Assembly (NCBI GenBank): GCA_004292955.1
Contig: RDXX01000030.1
Location: 1-45,677, forward strand
Direction: 5' to 3'
Source of the DNA: Oscillatoriales cyanobacterium
Lineage (GTDB): Bacteria; Cyanobacteriota; Cyanobacteriia; Cyanobacteriales; Microcoleaceae
DNA length: 45,677 nucleotides
The translations under genes and the position numbers were made by a program. Shown here piece by piece: positions 18,206 through 26,366 of the stretch (its first letter is position 1; each line of letters begins with the position of its first letter). The notes beneath the pieces were generated by a model. It was given only the letters and a program-made list of their open reading frames with translations, did no database searches and was not told the DNA's origin.

Positions 18206-18331
18206 TTAGGAATGAGAATTAAATAAGGATCGCAAATTAAATAATTTACACAAGTTTGTGGGATGGGCGGGACGCCCATCCCACAATAACAATTAAAATT
18301 GTAAGTTATTTAATTCGCGATCCTTATCTAA
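18206..18331. repeat. MITE-like element, copy B
   Basis: Shares the core acaagtttgtgggatgggcg and its inverted partner with copy A at 14941-15043. Its ends are longer: aataaggatcgcaaattaaata at the left pairs with ttaattcgcgatccttat at the right, as if the terminal segment had been duplicated. The right end touches the stop codon of the methyltransferase gene on the minus strand. Confidence 0.8.
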
Positions 18332-19012
18332 TCAAAGGGGATTTTTAACATAAAAGAGCAGATTGGATATCAAACCGAGAAGCCGAAAATGTCTGGTAGA
18401 AACTTGAGCATCTGCTGGGAGCATCTTTAACACATCTTTCTCGGATAATAGGTTGAGATTCTCCTCTTTGGCAAAGAAGTTTTTGCCGAGCAATCTCAAC
18501 AAAGCTCGAAACCAAGAAGGGGGAAACCAATGAATTAGGGGAACAGCAGTGTGGAATTCTACGGGATACCAGCGGTTGGGAGTGGTGATGCAACAAGTTT
18601 TGCCGACTCGGCAAAGTTCCCGAACAAAAGCTTTTTGCTGAGTCCTATTGCCGACGTGTTCGATTACGGCAAAACTCACGACTAAATCAAAACTTTTGTC
18701 GGGAAATGGTAAAGTCAACCCGTCGGAACGGACGTATGTTAAACCGGGATATTCTTCTTCTAAAAAGGCAGCATCTTCCATGCCGACTGCGGTTATTTTA
18801 TGGGGGTATGGATAGAGTTTTTCAAAGAAATTGCAATCTTCGCGACGGTCGGAAGTTACTCCTACATCCAGGACGGTTGTGTCGTCGCTGGGATTGGCTA
18901 ATCCCAGGAGCAAATCAAACATTTTTTGGCGGGCGTACCAAGATAGTTTAGTGGCGAAACCACCTAGCTTGGGGCCGATATACTCGCTGGAATTGTTTTC
19001 AGTTACTGTCAT
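18332..19012 (-). CDS. Class I SAM-dependent methyltransferase
   Basis: 226 residues with a methyltransf_11-type fold: LDVGVTSDRRED (SAM motif I, near residue 48), YVRSDGLTLPFPDKSFDLVVSFAVIEH (motifs II-III, about 92-118) and FVRELCRVGKTCCITTPNRWYPVE (about 128-155). The segment HWFPPSWFRALLRLLGKN is often seen in methyltransferases of polysaccharide or lipid clusters. It is downstream of the GT2 gene on the same strand with a 263-base gap, and convergent with the GT-C-like gene. It probably methylates a glycan, lipid intermediate or isoprenoid; the substrate cannot be read from the sequence. A TTTTAGATT STRR remnant lies upstream near 19110-19130. Confidence 0.85.
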   Translation of the reverse strand: MTVTENNSSEYIGPKLGGFATKLSWYARQKMFDLLLGLANPSDDTTVLDVGVTSDRREDCNFFEKLYPYPHKITAVGMEDAAFLEEEYPGLTYVRSDGLTLPFPDKSFDLVVSFAVIEHVGNRTQQKAFVRELCRVGKTCCITTPNRWYPVEFHTAVPLIHWFPPSWFRALLRLLGKNFFAKEENLNLLSEKDVLKMLPADAQVSTRHFRLLGLISNLLFYVKNPL

Positions 19013-19275
19013 AGGATTTGAGGTTTTCGATGTACAGATTAGATGGGTGAAGTCTGATTGTTCCTGACCGCTTTAACGCAGCATTTGGACAAGTCTGTCG
19101 ATTCTGAATTTTAAATTTTAGATTTTAGATTTACTCCACAGATGAATTGGGTAGCTTGAAATTTGGTCTAAAGTCTGGGGATATCCACTCCATGCGCCGA
19201 CAGCCTGTATCTGTTTTTGGGCTGGTTCAAATTATCTTTGCTGACAATTGTAATAAGATTTGAGGTTGAATTATT

Positions 19276-20454
19276 TTACCTACGTTTTAAGCTCAGAACG
19301 CTGAGAAAAAAGCTAGACAGAACCATCTGCAAACCTACTGTCAGGCACGTGAGGGAGGGAATAACTAAACGGAGAGTTTTAGAGGAGTCTAGAGAACCGA
19401 AATCTGTTTTGCTCCAGATAGTTAATGACAAGAACGAGCCAATTATTCCGATTAATATTAGCGTGATTCCCACGATCAATCCTGTCTCTAGGGTGACATA
19501 GCGAAATATTTTGTTGAGTTTGGGGTCTTGCGGCAACAGTTTCTCGCTGATGGCGAAAATTTTGGTGAAGAAAGCGAATGTTACGGCTTGAAAACCGACG
19601 ATAATTGCGATCGCAGCATACAATAGCGTATGTACATCAAAGCTGATGCTCCCGATTTTTTGAGTACCGGGCAACAGCCAAATGCCAACTATTAAACCCA
19701 ACATCATCAGCCCCGTACCGGGATACAGAAACAGCCACCGGGGACTGTACAGCAGCAAAAATCGGAGGTGCCGCCAGCCATCTCGCCAAGTTCGCAGGTG
19801 TGGCGGGCGGCTGCGGCCGTCGGGAGAGAGTACGGTTGGGACTTCAGTGATTGCCAACTTGTACAGCGAGGCTTTGACGACCATTTCGCTGGCAAATTCC
19901 ATACCGGTTGTTTGCAAGTCGAGTTTCAAAATTGAGTCTCTCCTGAAACCTCTGAGCCCGCAGTGAAAGTCGCCGGCGGGACTTGAAAAGAATAACCGCC
20001 CAACCCATGTCAGCACCGGATTTCCTAAATATTTGTGCAGCGGCGGCATGGCCCCTGGTTTGATGCCCCCTTGAAAGCGGTTTCCCATGACTAAATCGCA
20101 GCCTCCCCGCAATTTTTCGACAAAGGCGCCGAGGTGCGAAAAGTCGTAGCTGTCGTCAGCGTCGCCCATGATAATATAAACTCCGCGCGCGGCTACGATG
20201 CCTCCCATTAGGGCGCTGCCGTAGCCTTTGGCTGCTACGGGTACGACTCGGGCCCCCAATCGGGTGGCGATATCTTGAGAACCGTCAGTGCTGCCGTTGT
20301 CTGCTATGATGACCTCGCCGGCAATATTAAGTTCGCGCAGGGACTTCTGTGCCTTCTCGATACAGATTTCTAAAGTTTCTGCCTCGTTGAGGCAGGGCAT
20401 GAGTATCGAGAGTTCGAGACTGTATTCCTCGCTGGTGTTGGTCTGTTCTGCCAT
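19276..20454 (-). CDS. Family 2 glycosyltransferase with C-terminal membrane helices (polyprenyl-phosphate type)
   Basis: About 392 residues. The N-terminal GT-A domain shows LSILMPCLNEAETLE, ADNGSTDGSQDIA, the DxD-like metal site MGDADDSYDF, and GCDLVMGNRF, typical of DPM1/GtrB-like enzymes that transfer a sugar from a nucleotide donor to polyprenyl phosphate. The C-terminal third has four hydrophobic helices (about residues 225-390), anchoring it in the membrane. Such enzymes supply lipid-linked sugars to GT-C transferases, and one candidate is the 655-residue membrane protein nearby. The frame extends upstream to a TTG at 20487, but the ATG at 20454 gives a normal N terminus and is preferred. 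The gene is divergent from the small transporter, a frequent partner. Confidence 0.88.
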   Translation of the reverse strand: MAEQTNTSEEYSLELSILMPCLNEAETLEICIEKAQKSLRELNIAGEVIIADNGSTDGSQDIATRLGARVVPVAAKGYGSALMGGIVAARGVYIIMGDADDSYDFSHLGAFVEKLRGGCDLVMGNRFQGGIKPGAMPPLHKYLGNPVLTWVGRLFFSSPAGDFHCGLRGFRRDSILKLDLQTTGMEFASEMVVKASLYKLAITEVPTVLSPDGRSRPPHLRTWRDGWRHLRFLLLYSPRWLFLYPGTGLMMLGLIVGIWLLPGTQKIGSISFDVHTLLYAAIAIIVGFQAVTFAFFTKIFAISEKLLPQDPKLNKIFRYVTLETGLIVGITLILIGIIGSFLSLTIWSKTDFGSLDSSKTLRLVIPSLTCLTVGLQMVLSSFFLSVLSLKRR

Positions 20455-20541
20455 ATGTTTGTTCCAGGCGTTACTGGCGATCGACAATACTTACTGTTCC
20501 AGTATCTATGCTTAAATTATTAGTGGTGAAGAAAACTCAAC

Positions 20542-20560
20542 AAAACTTAATTTAAGTTTT
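20542..20560. promoter_or_regulatory. 19-bp perfect palindrome in divergent promoter region
   Basis: aaaacttaatttaagtttt is a perfect inverted repeat (9+1+9) about midway between the divergent GT2 and small-transporter starts. It could be an operator controlling both genes. It is AT-rich, so chance is possible. A gtaatat -10-like box lies at about 20590-20597, upstream of the transporter. Confidence 0.35.
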
Positions 20561-20611
20561 TCCAGTTTTTTGGAATGGCAATTTTTGCTGTAATATAGGT
20601 TACTTAAACTT

Positions 20612-21004
20612 ATGAGTAGAAGCGTTTTTCTAGTTTTGCTCGCTGCTATTTTGTGCAGTGTTGTAGGTCAATTTAGTCTGAAAGCGGGAGCGAAAATATT
20701 AGGACCGATTGGCGCTGCTAATTTAGTTGAAAAAGTTATCGCAATGGCAACTCAGCCTTTGATAGTTGGAGGTCTGTGTTTGTATGCAGTTTCTTCGATC
20801 GGCTTTATCGTAGTTTTGTCTCGCGCCAACATTAGCATAGTCTCGCCTTTACTGTCAATTAGTTACTTGTTTACTGTTTTGGGTGGCAAAATTGTATTTG
20901 GCGAGCCTTTGCCACCGCTGCGGTTGGTAGGCGTGGGGCTAATTATGACGGGAGTAATTTTTGTACTCAGAGGTCAGGCTGGGGGAGTTACTGGCGGCAA
21001 TTAA
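20612..21004 (+). CDS. Small EmrE/ArnE-like membrane transporter (DMT superfamily, four helices)
   Basis: 130 residues forming four transmembrane helices (about 4-22, 40-65, 70-92, 96-116). GQFSLKAGAK in helix 1 and the helix 3-4 region IVSPLLSISYLFTVLGGKIVFGEPLPPLRLVGVGLIMTGV match the half-size drug/metabolite transporter fold (SMR or ArnE/ArnF). The Glu14-type residue of EmrE drug pumps is not evident in helix 1, where Q and S are present, which favours a lipid-linked sugar flippase role over drug efflux. It is divergent from a GT2 polyprenyl-phosphate glycosyltransferase, a pairing known in lipid A/O-antigen modification. The function is inferred from this context. Confidence 0.8.
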   Translation: MSRSVFLVLLAAILCSVVGQFSLKAGAKILGPIGAANLVEKVIAMATQPLIVGGLCLYAVSSIGFIVVLSRANISIVSPLLSISYLFTVLGGKIVFGEPLPPLRLVGVGLIMTGVIFVLRGQAGGVTGGN

Positions 21005-21005
21005 C

Positions 21006-21050
21006 ACGATTTGAGATTTGAGATTTGAGATTGAAGATTGAAGATTGAAT
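21006..21050. repeat. STRR (gatttga / gattgaa units)
   Basis: About six heptamer-like units, gatttga three times then gattgaa three times, directly after the transporter stop codon. The rest of the 21005-21266 gap holds a dispersed 'tagggtgcctcgc...cattgcgacgcacct' repeat (about 21062-21122) and no gene. Confidence 0.8.
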
Positions 21051-21266
21051 AATTTTAGCGGTAGGGTGCCTCGCAATTAAAAATCCCTAGTATAAAATCG
21101 ATCGTCTCATTGCGACGCACCTATGCCATCGCAAATTGAGCAAACCAACTCAAAAATTATGTTGTAGCAACAGTTGAGATGGTATAAGATTGATAATTGA
21201 GTGCTGAATTGATAATTTAGGTCGCAGGGTGTATGTGAGTCCTCTGTTATGAAATAATGCTGCAAT

Positions 21267-22151
21267 ATGTCTCTGTCCTCTGAGTCTATGAATCTACTTC
21301 AATTATTGAGATATCGCACCGCAGTTCTTGCTACTATGCACCAAAAAGAACGGGTGATGGCTCCCATTTTGGAACGAGAATTAGGCGTTATAATTAGCGT
21401 ACCTGCGAATTTTGATACTGACGCATTCGGCACGTTCACTAGAGAAGTTAAGCGTTTAGGTACTCAAATAGAAGCGGCTCGCCAGAAAGCAGAAAAAGCT
21501 TTAGAAGTTGCGGGCGAAACTCTAGCATTTGCGAGCGAAGGTACTTTTGGCCCTCACCCAATGATGCCGTATCTGCCAGCCAACAGAGAAATTGTAATTT
21601 TATTAGATAGAGCTAACAATATCGAACTTGTCGGCGAATCTTTGTCATTGGAAACTAATTACAGTCACCAGTTAGTTGCAAGTATAGAAGAAGCCGAGGA
21701 TTTTGCCCAAAAAGCGGGATTTCCCGAACACGGACTGGTTGTTGTAGTTGGCGATGCTGCACTCGGTAAGGGTGAAATTGTTAAGGGCATTGTGACAGAA
21801 AAACAACTTTTTGATGCGGTGACAGCAGGCTTAACAAAATCCTCAACTGGCAAAGTTCACGTCGAAACAGATATGCGGGCGATGTACAATCCCACTCGGA
21901 TGAAAAACATCGAAAATGCAACTCTCGATTTAGTTAAAAAATTTAAGCAATTGTGCCCGGAGTGCGGTTGGCCGGGATTTGAGATTTCCCAGAGGAAAAT
22001 GGGGTTGCCCTGCGGACTTTGCTATTTTCCGACTCAGCTAGTGCGATCGACAATTTATCTATGCAAAAACTGCGGTTATACTAAAGAAGAACTGTTTCCC
22101 GACGGTCGAGAGACTGCCGATCCCGGTCAGTGTCAGTATTGCAACCCTTAA
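21267..22151 (+). CDS. Conserved protein with C-terminal double zinc ribbon (DUF6671-like)
   Basis: 294 residues. The N-terminal three quarters is an alpha/beta domain of unknown activity with recognisable blocks: ATMHQKERVMAPILERELG, SEGTFGPHPMMPYLPANREIVILLD, and VETDMRAMYNPTRMKNIENATLDLV. The last 75 residues contain four CxxC pairs (CPECGW, CGLC, CKNCGY, CQYC), enough for two zinc sites. I believe this is the DUF6671 family, but I am not certain of the number. An internal ATG at 21288 is an alternative start. It is 13 bases upstream of glcD on the same strand, so co-transcription is very likely and a link to glycolate metabolism is possible. Confidence 0.8.
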   Translation: MSLSSESMNLLQLLRYRTAVLATMHQKERVMAPILERELGVIISVPANFDTDAFGTFTREVKRLGTQIEAARQKAEKALEVAGETLAFASEGTFGPHPMMPYLPANREIVILLDRANNIELVGESLSLETNYSHQLVASIEEAEDFAQKAGFPEHGLVVVVGDAALGKGEIVKGIVTEKQLFDAVTAGLTKSSTGKVHVETDMRAMYNPTRMKNIENATLDLVKKFKQLCPECGWPGFEISQRKMGLPCGLCYFPTQLVRSTIYLCKNCGYTKEELFPDGRETADPGQCQYCNP

Positions 22152-22164
22152 AAATAAGTTACTA

Positions 22165-23640
22165 ATGATAGCCGTAGCAACCGATCGCAACTGGAAACCC
22201 GTTATTAAAGAATTTGAGGCTGTAGTCGGCAAAAACGGCGTAGTGCAGCGCCGTGAAGAATTGATTGTCTACGAGTGCGATGGACTTGCTAGCTACCGCC
22301 AGCGCCCCGCCCTGGTGGTATTGCCGCGAACTACCGAGGAAGTGGCAAATGTGGTCAAAATCTGCGATCGCAATTCCATTCCCTGGGTAGCTAGAGGCGC
22401 AGGAACCGGGCTTTCCGGCGGCGCTTTACCTGTAGAAAACTGCGTGCTGATTGTCACAGCCCTGATGCGAAAAATCCTGAAAGTAGACTTAGAAAATCAG
22501 CAAGTAGTCGTACAACCAGGAGTAATTAATAACTGGGTAACGCAAGCAGTTAGCGGTGCCGGTTTCTACTACGCGCCCGATCCTTCGAGTCAAATTGTTT
22601 GTTCGATTGGCGGCAACGTTGCCGAAAATTCTGGTGGCGTACACTGCCTCAAATATGGCGTGACAACCAATCACGTTTTAGGATTGAAATTGGTAATTCC
22701 CGACGGTTCAATTGTCGATGTCGGCGGCGAAATTCCCGAAATGCCTGGTTACGATTTAACTGGTGTATTTGTCGGTTCCGAAGGCACTTTAGGCATCGCC
22801 ACAGAAGTTACTTTGCGAATCCTCAAAGCGCCGGAATCTATTTGCGTTCTGTTGGCAGATTTTCCTAGCATAGAAGCAGCGGGCGAATCGGTTTCCGATA
22901 TTATCAGTGCTGGGATTATTCCCGGCGGCATGGAAATCATGGACAATATCAGCATTAATGCTGTGGAAGATGTCGTAGCAACTGGTTGTTATCCGCGCGA
23001 TGCGGCAGCAATTCTGCTCGTAGAAATCGACGGTTTAGAAGTGGAAGTTGCTACAAATAAACAGCGAATTTCTGATATTTGCAAGCAGAATGGAGCGCGA
23101 AATATCACCACGGCTCACGATCCGGAAACGCGGATGAAAATTTGGAAAGGGCGGAAAGCTGCTTTTGCGGCGGCGGGTCATCTCAGCCCTGATTATTACG
23201 TGCAAGATGGGGTAATTCCGCGCACGCAAATGGCTTATGTTTTGAAAGAAATTGAGGGTTTGAGCGAGAAATACGGCTACCGAATTGCGAATGTATTTCA
23301 TGCGGGAGATGGGAATTTGCACCCGCTGATTCTGTACGATAATTCGGTAAAAGGTGCGCTGGAAAAGGTGGAAGAATTGGGCGGGGAAATTCTCAGGCTG
23401 TGCGTGAAAGTTGGCGGCAGTCTTTCGGGGGAACACGGGATTGGTGCTGATAAGAAGTGTTTTATGCCGGATATGTTTTCGGAGGTAGATTTGGAGACGA
23501 TGCAGTGGGTGCGTCACGTCTTTAATCCGAAAGGTTTGGCGAATCCTGGAAAGATGTTTCCGACTCCGAAGACTTGCGGGGAAGCGGCGAGGGCTAAGGT
23601 TGAAACTATGAAGAAGTTGGAGGGTGCGGAGGTTTTTTAA
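22165..23640 (+). CDS. glcD: Glycolate dehydrogenase/oxidase FAD subunit GlcD
   Basis: Oxidises glycolate (and often D-lactate) in photorespiratory glycolate salvage. The 491 residues match cyanobacterial GlcD in length. The FAD-binding_4 domain (about 40-220) includes RPALVVLPRTTEEVANVVKI, ARGAGTGLSGGALP and GGNVAENSGGVHCLKYGVT. The C-terminal FAD-oxidase domain contains KIWKGRKAAFAAAG, HAGDGNLHPLILYD (metal/substrate region) and GSLSGEHGIGADKK. No glcE or glcF is adjacent, as is usual in cyanobacteria. The gene follows the zinc-ribbon protein gene with a 13-base gap; the ATG at 22165 is the only good start. A dense block of hairpin repeats follows the stop codon. Confidence 0.94.
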   Translation: MIAVATDRNWKPVIKEFEAVVGKNGVVQRREELIVYECDGLASYRQRPALVVLPRTTEEVANVVKICDRNSIPWVARGAGTGLSGGALPVENCVLIVTALMRKILKVDLENQQVVVQPGVINNWVTQAVSGAGFYYAPDPSSQIVCSIGGNVAENSGGVHCLKYGVTTNHVLGLKLVIPDGSIVDVGGEIPEMPGYDLTGVFVGSEGTLGIATEVTLRILKAPESICVLLADFPSIEAAGESVSDIISAGIIPGGMEIMDNISINAVEDVVATGCYPRDAAAILLVEIDGLEVEVATNKQRISDICKQNGARNITTAHDPETRMKIWKGRKAAFAAAGHLSPDYYVQDGVIPRTQMAYVLKEIEGLSEKYGYRIANVFHAGDGNLHPLILYDNSVKGALEKVEELGGEILRLCVKVGGSLSGEHGIGADKKCFMPDMFSEVDLETMQWVRHVFNPKGLANPGKMFPTPKTCGEAARAKVETMKKLEGAEVF

Positions 23641-23645
23641 ATCCC

Positions 23646-23970
23646 CAGATGCAGACGGCGGTTGAAACCGCGGCGACACAAGCGATGTCCGCGGAGGCGG
23701 GTTGAAGAGAGCAATTACCCAGATGCAGACGGCGGTTAAAACCGCGCCTACACAAACAAAACCCGCCTCCGCGGGTTGAAGAGAGCAATTACCCAGATGC
23801 AGACGGCGGTTGAAACCGCGCCTATAAAAACCTGTTAGCCTTCCCGAAGGGTAGTCCGCCGGACGCCGACGGAAAAGGGTAAAATAATTTTCATCGACTA
23901 CTCTTCTCTTCAACCCGCGGAGGCGGGTTTTGCCTGTGTAGGCGCGGTTTCAACCGCCGTCTGCTGCATC
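23646..23970. repeat. Cluster of REP-like double hairpins, tandem and inverted
   Basis: At least three forward copies of gcagacggcggttgaaaccg (near 23650, 23720, 23798) are separated by cccgcctccgcgggttgaagag-type units. One inverted copy lies at about 23908-23965 (caacccgcggaggcggg...caaccgccgtctg). Each copy can form two hairpins, so the whole block forms a long inverted structure between glcD and the histidine kinase 3' ends. No gene is present, although long open frames run through it. Confidence 0.88.
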
Positions 23971-24000
23971 TACAAACAATTTTTATTATGGCTAACCACA

Positions 24001-25908
24001 CTAATGTGCGATCGGCATTTTGATAATAAATTCCGTGCCTTTGCCCAATTCCGAAGTACAATATAATTCTCCTTGATGTCTTTCTACAATAATTTGATAG
24101 CTAATTGACAAACCCATTCCCGTGCCTTTCCCAACGGGTTTGGTAGTAAAAAATGTATCGAATATGCGCTGCTTGACTTCCTCAGTTATTCCCGGCCCGG
24201 TGTCAGAAATTTTGATTTCTACAACATTGCCGATAACTTCGGTACAAATTCTAATCTGGCGGAAATTTTCCGGCATTTCTTGAAAATCTTCCCTAATGTT
24301 CGGATCGTCTAAAGCATCGATCGCATTGCTGAGAATATTCATAAAAACTTGATTTATCGGCCCGGCAAAACACTCTACAAGCGGCAAATTTCCGTATTCT
24401 TTGACAATTTGAATTGGCGGCATTTCGCCGTTTCCTTTCAAGCGGTGATTGAGAATTAACAGCGTGCTGTCAATACCTTCGTGGAGGTTAACTGGTTTCA
24501 TTTGTGAATCGTCGTGCCGCGAAAAGTTCCGCAGCGACTGCACAATCTGGCAAATGCGATCGACGCCTACGCTCATTGAAGACATGATTTTGGGTAAATC
24601 TTCAGCTAAAAAGTCGAGATCGTTTTCTGCTGTTTCTTGCTGAATCTCAGCGACTGGATTGGGATAATTTTGTTGGTAAAGTTCTAGGAGGTGAAATAAG
24701 TCTTGGATATAATCTTTGAGGTAAGCGAGATTTCCGTGAATGAAGCTGACGGGGTTGTTGATTTCGTGAGCGACTCCGGCAATTAGCAATCCCAAACTGG
24801 ACATTTTTTCGCTTTGAACTAATTGGGAATGAGTATTTTTTAGTTCGTCAAGTGCTGCTGCTAGTTGTGCTGATTGTTCTCTGCTTTGTGCTTCGGAATT
24901 TCGCAAGGATTCTTCGGCTTGTTTGCGATCTGTGATGTCTCTCTGTACGCCGATGAAATGAGTTAATTTGCCTTTTTTGTCGCGCACTGGAGAGATTGAG
25001 AAAGAATTCCAGAAAATTGTTCCGTCTTTGCGGTAATTCTTTAATATTACCTGACATTCGCTTTCGGTTGTCAAGGCTTGGCGGATTATTTCTAGTGCCT
25101 CGGAATCGGTATCGCTTCCTTGCAAAAATCGCGAGTTTTTCCCGATAATTTCTTCCCGTCGATAGCCTGTCATGCTTTCAAAGGCGGGATTGCAATAAAT
25201 AATTGGATGTTCTGGATCGGTGGCGTCAGCAATGGTAACTCCGGTGCTGGTAGCAGCCATAGCCCGATCGTACAACCAAAGCATTTCTTCTGCGCGCTTG
25301 CGATCGGTAACGTCCCGCAACGTGGCTAAATAAGCCATTTCTCCCTCCCATTCTGTTTCCACCACCCGCATTTCTACTACAGCATTTGCTTTGTGCTGGC
25401 GAATAGCTTCAACTTCTGTTTGCACGACGCGCATTCCTGCTGCTTCTGTTTCTCCAACTTGGGGAATAATATCCGTGTCCATCTCAATGTCGCAAGCTGA
25501 ACCTTCTACTACCAAATTGCCAAAAAATGCTTGGCCTAAAAGTTGCTCTGCTTTGCAGTTAAAGAGCGCTTCTGCTGACGGGTTGGCAAAGCAGACAATC
25601 CCTTGCTTGTTGACGATTGCGATACCGTCGGCATTTTTGGCGATCGCATTCCGAAACCGAGATTCACTAGCTTTTAAATCGTGTTCTAACTGTTCAATTG
25701 CTTCTTGCATATTTTGCATTTCGCAAATACTAATACTGTCAGATTGTCCAAAATTGGCTTCTATGCAATCATCGGCTATTTTTTGGGGTAACTCTTGACA
25801 GTCCATTCTATTGTTCATATTTTTAGAAAGTGTTTTGTGGGTACTTCTAATATTACTGACCTTATTTTCTGAATCAGCTTCATGAAAAAACATATTTAAA
25901 CCTACCAT
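24001..25908 (-). CDS. PAS/LOV-like sensor histidine kinase
   Basis: 635 residues, no transmembrane segment, so probably a soluble sensor. A coiled coil (about 70-90) leads to a PAS domain (about 85-205, with a PAC end DVTDRKRAEEML). A second PAS of the LOV type (about 213-330) has TGYRREEIIGKNSRFLQG, NYRKDGTIFWN and GVQRDITDRK, so the flavin-contacting Asn, Asn and Gln positions are kept. The adduct-forming cysteine of GxNCRFLQG is serine (codon TCG, residue about 259). HisKA follows with H380-region GVAHEINNPVSF, then HATPase_c with NILSNAIDAL, DTGPGI and GTGMGLSISY. No response regulator lies next to it. Internal ATGs near the N terminus make the exact start uncertain. Confidence 0.9.
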   Translation of the reverse strand: MVGLNMFFHEADSENKVSNIRSTHKTLSKNMNNRMDCQELPQKIADDCIEANFGQSDSISICEMQNMQEAIEQLEHDLKASESRFRNAIAKNADGIAIVNKQGIVCFANPSAEALFNCKAEQLLGQAFFGNLVVEGSACDIEMDTDIIPQVGETEAAGMRVVQTEVEAIRQHKANAVVEMRVVETEWEGEMAYLATLRDVTDRKRAEEMLWLYDRAMAATSTGVTIADATDPEHPIIYCNPAFESMTGYRREEIIGKNSRFLQGSDTDSEALEIIRQALTTESECQVILKNYRKDGTIFWNSFSISPVRDKKGKLTHFIGVQRDITDRKQAEESLRNSEAQSREQSAQLAAALDELKNTHSQLVQSEKMSSLGLLIAGVAHEINNPVSFIHGNLAYLKDYIQDLFHLLELYQQNYPNPVAEIQQETAENDLDFLAEDLPKIMSSMSVGVDRICQIVQSLRNFSRHDDSQMKPVNLHEGIDSTLLILNHRLKGNGEMPPIQIVKEYGNLPLVECFAGPINQVFMNILSNAIDALDDPNIREDFQEMPENFRQIRICTEVIGNVVEIKISDTGPGITEEVKQRIFDTFFTTKPVGKGTGMGLSISYQIIVERHQGELYCTSELGKGTEFIIKMPIAH

Positions 25909-26060
25909 TTTTTTATTAAGGTGTTGCGATCGCGAAATTTTTATTTTAATCTAGGCAGAAAACAATTTCCCTTCGATGCTAACACATTACCTTTATGATT
26001 CATCCTAAAATATTTTTGAAATTTAATATTTATCTCCATGGAATGATCTATTCCACTTGA

Positions 26061-26276
26061 GTAAGTAATTTCAACAACATCGGGATTTACGTAGTTGGCA
26101 AACTAACCATTAAGGCGAGAAATGGCTTCAATCAGCCTCCTAGGGGACAAAATAACACTATCGACTCCCCCTATTCTAAATATTTAGAAGCAATTGCCAA
26201 GTATAAATTATTATATGATTTTGAAGTAAGTTCGCTGGCTCACAAGCAGGCTCATGCTTTAACTCTCAGGAAATAA
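26061..26276 (+). pseudogene. Possible gene remnant upstream of purH
   Basis: An open frame of 71 codons without an ATG, GTG or TTG at its beginning. It encodes a protein-like sequence with segments NIGIYVVGKLTIKARNGF and YSKYLEAIAKYKLLYDFEV, ending LTLRK. Composition and secondary-structure pattern look coding, but an in-frame TGA lies directly before it and I do not recognise a family. It may be the 3' end of a decayed gene, or chance. The remaining 25909-26060 and 26277-26366 sequence is AT-rich, without another gene. Confidence 0.25.
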
Positions 26277-26366
26277 TCACAATTACCAATTAGCAAAATA
26301 TCTACCTGCGGACAGATTTGATATACAATGTAACCTGTCTATTTTTGCGATCGCAATTTCAAACCA

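Noticed and set aside
23035..23913. 292-codon minus-strand frame over the end of glcD and the hairpin cluster
   Set aside because: Antisense to a clear glcD frame, and its N-terminal part is translated repeat (RGFNRRLHLG repeated).
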